The notes under the pieces were generated by a model. It worked only from the letters and a program-made list of their open reading frames with translations, searched no databases and was not told where the DNA came from. A stretch of 6,925 nt of DNA from Bacteroidota bacterium (GTDB lineage Bacteria; Bacteroidota; Bacteroidia; Chitinophagales; LD1). The DNA lies in NCBI GenBank assembly GCA_018267435.1, contig JAFDYM010000506.1, positions 1-6,925 on the forward strand. The letters are read 5' to 3'. The position numbers and the translations under genes are program-made. Positions 1 through 5,329 of the stretch are shown piece after piece; the stretch's first letter is position 1, and every line of letters starts with the position of its first letter.

Positions 1-269
1 TCGCCCAGGTACTGTATGCCGTAGTTACTTACACCCCTACTAAGCAAGTGCTTGTACAGTTGCAGGCAGGTATCATTGGCATAACTGCGTATGTGCTGGG
101 CTACATAAGCAGGGTTTTCGTTATCCTCGGCAAATTTGAATTTTACAATTCCCGTTACCGCATCGGTTACGCCTACGTACAGTCCATGGCTGGAATATGT
201 ACACTTCCGTAATATTTCATCAGCCACTCCACCAATGTTGTTGTTTTTTGTTTCTGTAAGCATATGCAT
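1..269 (-). CDS. Hypothetical protein, N-terminal part, runs off the left edge
   Basis: The complementary strand is open from an ATG at 269 to the window edge (89 codons), with an in-frame TAG upstream at 299-297 that limits how far it can extend. The product begins MHMLTETKNNIGG; a second in-frame ATG at 263 is an equally possible start. There is no signal peptide or membrane segment in the visible part. It looks like a soluble mixed alpha/beta protein, with segments such as LYVGVTDAVTG and SNYGIQYLG. I do not recognise the family and propose no function. No Shine-Dalgarno sequence is visible. A 9-bp hairpin (280-300) and a possible Bacteroidota -7 element (313-320) lie upstream, and the preceding leftward gene ends at a strong terminator (370-407), so this gene is probably transcribed on its own. 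The open frame, sensible composition and upstream signals support a real gene; the C-terminus lies outside the window. Confidence 0.7.
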   Translation of the reverse strand, partial: MHMLTETKNNNIGGVADEILRKCTYSSHGLYVGVTDAVTGIVKFKFAEDNENPAYVAQHIRSYANDTCLQLYKHLLSRGVSNYGIQYLG

Positions 270-279
270 CGTGTTATGA

Positions 280-300
280 ATAGGCAAAAACTTTGCCTAT
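280..300 (-). promoter_or_regulatory. 9-bp inverted repeat in the leader of the gene at 1-269
   Basis: The arms ATAGGCAAA (280-288) and TTTGCCTAT (292-300) are perfect reverse complements around a 3-base centre. The element ends 10 bases before the ATG at 269 and lies downstream of a possible -7 element at 313-320. It would therefore sit inside the 5' leader, either as an RNA hairpin close to the translation start or as a DNA operator. No U-tract follows it in the leftward direction, so it is not a typical terminator. Its role is inferred from position only. Confidence 0.45.
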
Positions 301-312
301 AGAGTGGGACCC

Positions 313-320
313 TAAAGATA
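313..320 (-). promoter_or_regulatory. Possible Bacteroidota -7 element (TATCTTTA)
   Basis: On the minus strand this reads TATCTTTA, seven of eight matches to the Bacteroidota -7 consensus TAnnTTTG, and it lies 44 bases upstream of the ATG at 269. The same octamer occurs 40 bases upstream of the collagen-like gene (1775-1782). No TTTG -33 box is visible at the expected spacing, so the call is tentative. Confidence 0.3.
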
Positions 321-369
321 GGTAATAGGACATTGAAATCCTAATTATGCTTGTTATAACGGATATATA

Positions 370-407
370 AAAAAGGGTTGACCGTGCTATTTCGGTCAAC
401 CCTTTTT
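370..407 (-). terminator. Rho-independent terminator after the collagen-like gene
   Basis: The 15-base arms at 370-384 and 393-407 are perfectly complementary (core GGGTTGACCG/CGGTCAACCC) around an 8-base loop. Each arm ends in an A or T run, so the structure has a U-tract on either strand. It lies about 90 bases beyond the stop of the leftward gene at 497 and upstream of the gene at 1-269, so it most likely ends the collagen-like transcript. Confidence 0.85.
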
Positions 408-496
408 ATAGTAACAGTATGATTGCTAGCACTTCGCAGCAGTATTTCTTGCAGGCTGCAATCAGTAAAATATCTAGATTATTTTATTGTTAACCC

Positions 497-1735
497 TTAT
501 AACTTCATAATAAACGCCAAGGTATAGTAAGCAGGGCGGTTATCTATGCCGCTGCCGCCACCAGTGTTATTTGTAGTAAAGTTAAAACTATGTGCGTGCG
601 CACCATCAGATGATGTAGTATTGGTGTTATTGGCTTGCTGGCTGTTGTTCGACCAGTTGTACCAAGGTATTTGGTTGCCTGGCGAATACAAATGGTAACC
701 TGGCATGGTATGCGTATGTGCACCATCGGTAGACGTAGTACCCGAACCTGTGTGGCTGTGTGGAGGTAGCTGCGCCGTGCTAAGCGTGTAGCTATGCGCA
801 CCACCTACAGCACCAGGGTTAGTAGCATTGTTTGGCACCGATAGTATAAAGCGGTCGAATAGGTTTGGTGTACCATTAGTACCATCGCACAGCGCCCAGC
901 CACTCGGTACATTAGCCAACGCGCCCGACCACATAACTATTACACCTGTAGGTATAGATGCATTAGTGCCTGGCACACCTTGTGGGCCTTGTATACCCTG
1001 CACACCTTGCAAACCTTGTATACCTTGGGCACCCGTAGGGCCTGTATTGCCTGTAGGCCCTTGTGCACCTGCCGCGCCCGCTACACCCTGTATACCTTGT
1101 GGGCCTTGTGCACCAGTAGGGCCTGTATCGCCAGTAGCGCCTGCTACACCCTGGCCCCCCTGTAAGCCTTGCGCACCAGTAGGGCCAGTGGCACCTACAG
1201 CACCGTCGTTACCAGTAGCACCTTGCACACCTTGTGCGCCAGTAGCACCAGTAGGGCCTTGAGCACCAGGAGCGCCTGCTGCACCGGCAGCACCTGCTAT
1301 ACCTTGCGGGCCTGTAACACCCTGCGGGCCTTGAGGGCCAGGGGCACTGTTAGCTGCGTATAGCGCATATGGTACACTCAATAGTTGGGTAGTACCCATA
1401 TCGGTAAAGTTGTTGCCACCAGTTATATCTACTTCTACTTGCAAGTGCTTGGCACCCCCACCCCAGTTTACCGTAGCTAGGTTATTGTTTACAGCGCCTA
1501 CGCTGGCAGTTACTAGGCCAAACTGGTTAGGCACCACGGTTTGCACTTCGGCAAAAACAGTTGGGCCAGTACTAGTACCATCGTGTATGGTAAAACGCAA
1601 CTTAACGTTGCCGCTAGTTACAGGTTGACCGCTTGCGTTACGCACTACGGCTTGATAGTTGAGCAATTGTGGGGCTTGGGCAAAAACTACGGTGCACAGT
1701 AATAGCAGCACTACAGTAAGTACATTGTTCTTCAT
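497..1735 (-). CDS. Secreted collagen-like protein with C-terminal phage tail-collar-like domain
   Basis: This is a 412-residue exported protein. Residues 1-19 form a Sec signal peptide (hydrophobic VVLLLLCTVVFA, probable cleavage before Q20; no lipobox). Residues 20-130 form an N-terminal domain opening LLNYQAVVRNASGQPV, a style common at the start of secreted Bacteroidota fibre-like proteins. Residues 133-258 are 42 uninterrupted Gly-X-Y triplets rich in Pro, Gln, Thr and Ala, predicted to form a collagen-like triple helix. Residues 262-300 match the phage tail-collar / microcystin-dependent-protein pattern (GVIVMWSG, PSGWALCDG, GTPNLFDRFI). The rest is Gly/Asn/Thr-rich with HSH, HTH and HAH motifs, ending in NRPAYYTLAFIMKL, as such tips usually do. 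A trimeric surface or extracellular fibre with a distal knob is inferred; no T9SS C-terminal signal is evident. The gene stands alone, with a possible promoter at 1775-1807 and a terminator at 370-407. The ATG is fixed by the signal peptide. Not a prophage: no other phage genes are adjacent. Confidence 0.9.
   Translation of the reverse strand: MKNNVLTVVLLLLCTVVFAQAPQLLNYQAVVRNASGQPVTSGNVKLRFTIHDGTSTGPTVFAEVQTVVPNQFGLVTASVGAVNNNLATVNWGGGAKHLQVEVDITGGNNFTDMGTTQLLSVPYALYAANSAPGPQGPQGVTGPQGIAGAAGAAGAPGAQGPTGATGAQGVQGATGNDGAVGATGPTGAQGLQGGQGVAGATGDTGPTGAQGPQGIQGVAGAAGAQGPTGNTGPTGAQGIQGLQGVQGIQGPQGVPGTNASIPTGVIVMWSGALANVPSGWALCDGTNGTPNLFDRFILSVPNNATNPGAVGGAHSYTLSTAQLPPHSHTGSGTTSTDGAHTHTMPGYHLYSPGNQIPWYNWSNNSQQANNTNTTSSDGAHAHSFNFTTNNTGGGSGIDNRPAYYTLAFIMKL
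962..1339 (-). repeat. Collagen-like Gly-X-Y coding repeat (42 triplets)
   Basis: Every third codon encodes Gly without a break from residue 133 to 258 of the fibre protein. A higher-order unit recurs inside it: GPTGA(T/Q)G appears around residues 160, 184, 205, 226 and 232, often followed by a run of GxQG. At the DNA level this gives near-identical 9-base blocks such as CCTTGTGCA and CCAGTAGGG. Repeat number could vary between strains by slippage or recombination. Confidence 0.9.
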
Positions 1736-1774
1736 GTCAGGATTAAGGTTTAAATAGTGTATTAGTGTCGGTAC

Positions 1775-1807
1775 TAAAGATATACTTTTTTGGCACCAAG
1801 TTTCAAA
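1775..1807 (-). promoter_or_regulatory. Possible Bacteroidota promoter for the collagen-like gene
   Basis: On the minus strand a TTTG box (1807-1804) is followed after 21 bases by TATCTTTA (1782-1775), close to the TTTG / TAnnTTTG promoter described for Bacteroidota. The -7 box is 40 bases upstream of the ATG at 1735. The final G of the -7 consensus is A here. Confidence 0.4.
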
Positions 1808-1848
1808 AATGTATAGCTTGGGTAAATGCTACATTAAGCCAGTTTTAA

Positions 1849-1856
1849 TTACTTTG
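1849..1856 (+). promoter_or_regulatory. Possible -7 element directly before the Smr gene
   Basis: TTACTTTG matches TAnnTTTG at seven of eight positions and ends four bases before the ATG at 1861. If it is used, transcription would begin at or within a few bases of the start codon, giving a leaderless or nearly leaderless mRNA. No good -33 box is visible at the usual spacing, so the call rests on this single box and its position. Confidence 0.3.
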
Positions 1857-1860
1857 CTGC

Positions 1861-2115
1861 ATGGCACGCATTAAGGTAGACCTGCACGATATATACAACA
1901 ACAGCAAAGCAATAGATAAAGCATTGAACGATGCCTTTGAAGAAGCTATTGATTGTAAGATACGCGAGGTAGAAATAATACCCGGTAAGGGCAGCGGGCA
2001 GCTGCGCAAAAAGGTAGAGCGCTTTCTACAGCAACCCCATATTAAACCCTTATATCACCGCATAGAAAACGACAGCAAAAACTTTGGTAGGCTATTCGTT
2101 TATTTTAAGTTTTAA
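1861..2115 (+). CDS. Small stand-alone Smr-domain protein
   Basis: The 84-residue product is essentially one Smr (small MutS-related) domain. It has the N-terminal DLH motif (residues 7-9), a helical segment with AIDKALNDAFEEA, the strand and turn VEIIPGKGSGQLR (residues 37-49) and a last strand RLFVYFKF. Smr domains in MutS2 and relatives bind or nick nucleic acids; a nucleic-acid role is likely here, but the substrate is unknown. The usual His before GKG is Pro (P41), and the canonical Gly-Gly near the C-terminus is NFG. Both fit a divergent short Bacteroidota subfamily, and endonuclease activity may be altered. It is the only rightward gene in the window, divergent from the collagen-like gene and convergent with the zinc-ribbon gene. 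The ATG at 1861 places DLH at the usual distance from the N-terminus. No clear Shine-Dalgarno sequence is present. Confidence 0.88.
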   Translation: MARIKVDLHDIYNNSKAIDKALNDAFEEAIDCKIREVEIIPGKGSGQLRKKVERFLQQPHIKPLYHRIENDSKNFGRLFVYFKF

Positions 2116-2134
2116 CTGGCGTAGGGGTATAAAA

Positions 2135-2167
2135 AACGCCGCATCTTTCTTCGAAAAATACGGCGTT
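2135..2167 (-). terminator. Terminator between the convergent Smr and zinc-ribbon genes
   Basis: The arms AACGCCG (2135-2141) and CGGCGTT (2161-2167) are perfect, and the loop can pair further but imperfectly. Reading leftward, the stem is followed by a T run (complement of the A run at 2131-2136), so it best serves the zinc-ribbon gene ending at 2206. It also lies 19 bases past the Smr stop and may limit read-through from that side, though no U-tract follows in that direction. Confidence 0.75.
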
Positions 2168-2205
2168 AGAATACGCTTACATAAATTACTGTGCCACTAC
2201 AGTTG

Positions 2206-3321
2206 CTACTTCTTCCCTCCTACTGCCAAGGCAAACATGATAATAACAGCCAACACAGCAAATACAACTGCCAGCACTTTAGCTACGCTTATTGGCTGCA
2301 CACCTTGCACTTCGCCTGTTTGCCCGTTTATTAAAAAGTGGTAGGTCTTATCCTTGTACTTGTAGGTGTTTATCCATATAGGCAACAGTATGTGCCTAAA
2401 GGTTACATTATAATTTTTACTATCGTACCTATTTATGCGTTGGTGGTCGCCACCTATATCGTAGCGTATGCTCTGCTCTATTTGTGGCTTCATCAACTCA
2501 TATGCATCCTCAAGGCCTTGCTCAATGTTTATGTTATACATCTCGGCATTAAAGCCCGCAATATAAGCATCGTTATAAGGCACCAATGCTTTATAGTTCC
2601 AAGGGTTAAGGCTATTGGCCTGCTTGGTGGGTAACGACTTGGTAGCTATTACCGTTATATCATCAAAGGTATTCCTTACATCGCCCGCTACATCGTGCCA
2701 GCGCGTTTTGGTTACGGTGCGGGTTTTAGTTACGTTCTGGCCATTCTCCACCGCAGTATATGTTTCAGTGGTTTGGTAGTCGATACCTTGTTCGCCTTCG
2801 TACTTACTATGCACTAGTGCATCGTAGGTCCAGTATGGTATGTACATGCCGAAAAGGTTTTCGGTATGCTTGGTCATGTTTCTAAAATCGTTCGGTGCAA
2901 AAAATTGCTTCTTCGCATACTTCCTAAACTCCTCAAGTGCTTTCGGCTGTGTTACCACAAAAGGTATCAAAGCCTTAGGCTTAATGATAGATGCCGTAGT
3001 ACCCCCTTTTACTACTAAAGGTGAAGCACAAAAGGCACAGCTAGTAGCGCTTGTATTGTTATTATAGCTAGCCGATGCACCGCAGCTATTGCACTTAAGC
3101 ACTTGCACGGTTAGCTTCTCCGAATCATCGATATCGAGGTAGTTATTAAAATTTAACTCCTGCGTAGCGGCATGCTTATCGCCCGCATTTACGCTTATAG
3201 GGTTATATGTACCGCAGTAGCCACAGGTAGTACCCTGTGTACCTGGTTGAAAGGTAACTGGAGCTGCACAGTTTTTGCACTGCAGCTTGCTATTTATATC
3301 TGCTGTTTTTTCGTTGTACAT
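2206..3321 (-). CDS. Membrane-anchored protein with two zinc ribbons, partner of the SPFH protein
   Basis: The product has 371 residues. Two four-cysteine zinc ribbons are visible: C15-x2-C18 with C33-x2-C36, and C77-x2-C80 with C95-x2-C98. A central region of about 230 residues follows (FGMYIPYWTYDA, RWHDVAGDV, a beta-rich stretch, then YHFLINGQTGEVQG, which resembles a PepSY-like hairpin). One transmembrane helix near the C-terminus (about 346-367) is followed only by GGKK, so most of the protein should be cytosolic and tail-anchored. Similar zinc-ribbon proteins are often labelled TFIIB-type zinc ribbon or helicase-like, but no helicase motif is present. The architecture recalls Bacillus YdjG, reported to work with the SPFH protein YdjI at the membrane; that parallel is from memory and architecture. 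It lies 30 bp downstream of the SPFH gene on the same strand, probably co-transcribed, and ends at the terminator 2135-2167. Confidence 0.8.
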   Translation of the reverse strand: MYNEKTADINSKLQCKNCAAPVTFQPGTQGTTCGYCGTYNPISVNAGDKHAATQELNFNNYLDIDDSEKLTVQVLKCNSCGASASYNNNTSATSCAFCASPLVVKGGTTASIIKPKALIPFVVTQPKALEEFRKYAKKQFFAPNDFRNMTKHTENLFGMYIPYWTYDALVHSKYEGEQGIDYQTTETYTAVENGQNVTKTRTVTKTRWHDVAGDVRNTFDDITVIATKSLPTKQANSLNPWNYKALVPYNDAYIAGFNAEMYNINIEQGLEDAYELMKPQIEQSIRYDIGGDHQRINRYDSKNYNVTFRHILLPIWINTYKYKDKTYHFLINGQTGEVQGVQPISVAKVLAVVFAVLAVIIMFALAVGGKK

Positions 3322-3351
3322 GTGTTCTCAATAAGTGGGTTCAACAACAAA

Positions 3352-4476
3352 CTAGCCTACTGGTGGTGGGGGCGGCGGTGTACTTAAAAATATGTTTGAG
3401 AACTCAGCCACCGTTTCAGCTTTTGCCCACTCGGCCATGCCTGTTTTCCATACCAAGGTTTCGCGCTTTATGGTACCGTTGCTTACTAGGCCTGCTAGTT
3501 GGTCAACTGTATATGGTCCGCTTTGTTGGCCGTTAACCGCGCTATAAAACTGTGTAAGCGGCGGTGGAGTGGTATGTTGTATGGTAGTGGTAGTTTGCTG
3601 CATTTGGTTTTGTGCAGCATTCATGTGGCCAAATGCATTAGTCATAGCTTGATTAAGCCCCATGCCTACGCCCATACCTACACCCCAACCCGGCATACCG
3701 TTCTGGTTCTCCGCGGCCTTCTCAATGCTTTTGGCTGTTTTAAACTGTGCAAGCTTCTGCATATCTATGGCATTAAGGCGGCTGTACTCGAATATCTCTT
3801 TCTTCAGCTCCTCTGGCATCGATACGTTCTCTACATAAAACATAGTAAGGCGCAAACCATAACTTACAAACTCCTGGTTAAGCTTATCTATTGCTATTTT
3901 ACCTATCTCATCTTGGTTGCGCGCTATTTTATCTATAGTCAAATCGCTTTCGCCCAGTATATCTGTAAACTTGGCAACTACCGTACCGCGCAACTGGGTA
4001 AGTATCTTCTCAGTTGAGTATTCGCTATTGGTACCTGCTATTTCCTTTATAAACTTTCCAGCATCTGTTATTTGAAAACCGAACGAGCCGAAGGCACGCA
4101 TCTCTACCATACCAAAGCGGTCATCGTTCAGCGTAATAGGGTTTTGCGTGCCCCACTTTAAGCCTATAAACTGCTTGGTGCTTACAAAAAACACATCGGC
4201 CTTAAACGGGCTATGGAAACCATACTTCCAGCCATTAAGGGTTGTAAGTATGGGCATGTTTTCGGTAGTAAGCGTGTAGGTGCCAGGCTTATATACATCA
4301 GCCATTTGGCCTTGGTTAAAAAACACCGCCTGCTGCGATTCGCGCACTATCAGTTTTGCGCCCATTTTTATCTCGTTCTCGTAGCGCGGAAACTTCCATA
4401 CAATAGTATTGTTGGTATTATCTACCCAATCAATAATATCTATCAATTCATTCATCAACTTGTTCCAAAGGCCCAT
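3352..4476 (-). CDS. SPFH (band 7-like) protein with C-terminal GYF-like domain
   Basis: From the ATG at 4476 the product has 374 residues and begins MGLWNKLMNELIDIIDWVD. Residues about 35-250 form an SPFH-type domain of the YdjI / 'virion core protein' kind (GAKLIVRESQQAVFFNQGQ, YTLTTENMPIL, QLRGTVVAKFTDIL, YGLRLTMFYVENVSMPEE), followed by a helical stretch, a Gly/Met-rich linker (GWGVGMGVGMG) and a Gln/Thr linker. Residues about 309-363 match GYF_2 (QFYSAVNGQQSGPYTVDQL, then TLVWKTGMAEWAKAE). The protein ends in a six-proline run. No transmembrane helix is visible; membrane recruitment through the zinc-ribbon partner is inferred. SPFH proteins form large membrane-associated scaffolds, and GYF domains commonly bind proline-rich peptides, so the domain might bind its own or another tail. 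The frame extends upstream to a TTG at 4590, but that extension runs through a terminator hairpin and does not look like protein, so 4476 is preferred. Confidence 0.85.
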   Translation of the reverse strand: MGLWNKLMNELIDIIDWVDNTNNTIVWKFPRYENEIKMGAKLIVRESQQAVFFNQGQMADVYKPGTYTLTTENMPILTTLNGWKYGFHSPFKADVFFVSTKQFIGLKWGTQNPITLNDDRFGMVEMRAFGSFGFQITDAGKFIKEIAGTNSEYSTEKILTQLRGTVVAKFTDILGESDLTIDKIARNQDEIGKIAIDKLNQEFVSYGLRLTMFYVENVSMPEELKKEIFEYSRLNAIDMQKLAQFKTAKSIEKAAENQNGMPGWGVGMGVGMGLNQAMTNAFGHMNAAQNQMQQTTTTIQHTTPPPLTQFYSAVNGQQSGPYTVDQLAGLVSNGTIKRETLVWKTGMAEWAKAETVAEFSNIFLSTPPPPPPVG

Positions 4477-4564
4477 GTGCAATGTGTTTTCTGGGGTTAA
4501 AAAATTACTGTGTAAGAATACTAAAAGCGCAGAAAATTTCGATGTTAAAATATGGCATAAAAAA

Positions 4565-4588
4565 GCCACATGGCAGCTACCATGTGGC
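4565..4588 (-). terminator. Rho-independent terminator after the anti-sigma-like gene
   Basis: The perfect 9-base arms GCCACATGG (4565-4573) and CCATGTGGC (4580-4588) enclose a 6-base loop. On the minus strand the stem runs directly into TTTTTT. It lies 36 bases beyond the stop at 4625 and about 90 bases upstream of the SPFH start, separating the two transcription units. Confidence 0.88.
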
Positions 4589-4624
4589 AATTATAAAAAT
4601 CAGAAAGCATGTGTGTGTGAAAAC

Positions 4625-4906
4625 TTAAATCTCGTGTAGGTGTTCTGTTTTGTGGCTATGTGCCATTATTATGCGTAGCGATGTATCGCTCGGGCCTTTC
4701 CTTTTAGCGTCCAACATTTTCTTGGTATGTACTATCTCCATCAGTTCTTGATGTAGGGCTTCGTTGGTAGCTAGTTCGCGTGCTAGCTGCTGCTTTTGCT
4801 CCGCCGTGGTTTCGCCATAAGCGTGTAGTATAAGAAGGTCCTGTGTAGAAGCTTGTATCATGCGTTGTATTTGTTTTTCGTTCGCATATAAAACTGCCAA
4901 TTGCAC
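4625..4906 (-). CDS. Small anti-sigma-factor-like protein
   Basis: This short helical, soluble protein has 93 residues from the GTG at 4906, or 78 from the ATG at 4861. The pattern DLLILHAYGETTAEQ, followed by a charged helix with NEALHQELMEIV, resembles the N-terminal helical part of anti-sigma factors and related small Bacteroidota proteins that read like D-L-x4-YGE-x3-EE. The C-terminal GPSDTSLRIIMAHS resembles a conserved end of those small proteins. There is no transmembrane helix or zinc-binding HxxxCxxC motif, so it would not be a classic membrane anti-sigma factor, and no sigma factor lies in the window. The start is uncertain: an in-frame TAA sits just before the GTG, an AAAGG abuts it with no spacing, and the same AAAGG would suit a TTG at 4900; the ATG at 4861 gives the length closest to the family as I know it. 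It may be co-transcribed with the membrane gene 84 bp upstream. The function is inferred and weak. Confidence 0.65.
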   Translation of the reverse strand: MQLAVLYANEKQIQRMIQASTQDLLILHAYGETTAEQKQQLARELATNEALHQELMEIVHTKKMLDAKRKGPSDTSLRIIMAHSHKTEHLHEI

Positions 4907-4990
4907 CCTTTATTGTGTACCCGATTGTAAAATTTTGAAAAAGAATTTTTCGCTGCCTAGTATTTAAATTGTTACTGATTAACAGTATTA

Positions 4991-5329
4991 CTAACCCTTT
5001 AATTCTGAAAAGATTGCATAAGCCACAATAACAATCAATACTGATATAAAGTTGCCAACCAAAAAATAATCGTTAGATATACGCTTCTCTTTCGAATCGA
5101 GTCTTGTTCCAAGTTTTATAGCACCGAACATTACAATTACTGTAGGCACATTATTTAGCAAGGCCAAGTAAAGTAAGGCCCGTTCCAATACTCCTTTAAA
5201 TACCGACATAAACAAGGTCGGCTTTTCTTCGCTAGGCTTTTCAAACCTATTTCTAAGATAGGCAAATACTATGTTTGCAACTACTTCCATAGCAGCCCAT
5301 ATTGCCGCGCCAGCTAACACATTATTCAT
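4991..5329 (-). CDS. Small membrane protein translationally coupled to the SatD-like gene
   Basis: The product has 112 residues with three likely membrane segments (about 4-25, 48-72 and 88-108) and short charged loops (RNRFEKPSEEK; GTRLDSKEKR). There is no signal peptide cleavage site and no soluble domain. The spaced pattern LERALL, IKLGTR and NDYFLVGNFISV resembles the membrane segment of DUF3307-type proteins, which I recall near satD genes; this is recollection, not a search. Its ATG overlaps the TGA of the SatD-like gene in an ATGA junction (5326-5329), strong evidence for one transcript and coupled translation, and therefore for a shared role. A gap of 84 bp without a convincing terminator separates it from the anti-sigma-like gene. 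The function is unknown. Confidence 0.8.
   Translation of the reverse strand: MNNVLAGAAIWAAMEVVANIVFAYLRNRFEKPSEEKPTLFMSVFKGVLERALLYLALLNNVPTVIVMFGAIKLGTRLDSKEKRISNDYFLVGNFISVLIVIVAYAIFSELKG

Noticed and set aside
828..1363. Rightward Cys/Pro-rich open frames opposite the collagen repeat
   Set aside because: They are the antisense shadow of Gly-X-Y codons (repeated Pro, Cys, Thr), with no start signals and no independent support.
497..1735. Prophage remnant, suggested by the tail-collar-like domain
   Set aside because: The protein has a Sec signal peptide, its own promoter-like and terminator signals, and no neighbouring phage genes.
2206..3321. Helicase or transcription factor IIB-like function for the zinc-ribbon protein
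   Set aside because: Only the zinc ribbons are shared with such proteins; there are no nucleotide-binding or cyclin-fold motifs, and there is a C-terminal membrane helix.
3499..4017. 172-residue rightward open frame opposite the SPFH gene
   Set aside because: Its composition is unlike a real protein, and the opposite strand carries a clearly conserved domain protein over the same bases.
4477..4590. N-terminal extension of the SPFH protein from a TTG at 4590
   Set aside because: The extra 38 residues are encoded by the terminator hairpin at 4565-4588 and AT-rich leader; the sequence (Cys/His/Phe-rich) does not resemble an SPFH N-terminus, and a good ATG lies at 4476.
4973..4987. Small hairpin TACTG-n5-CAGTA after the membrane protein gene as a terminator
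   Set aside because: A 5-bp AT-rich stem without a following U-tract is too weak to call a terminator.
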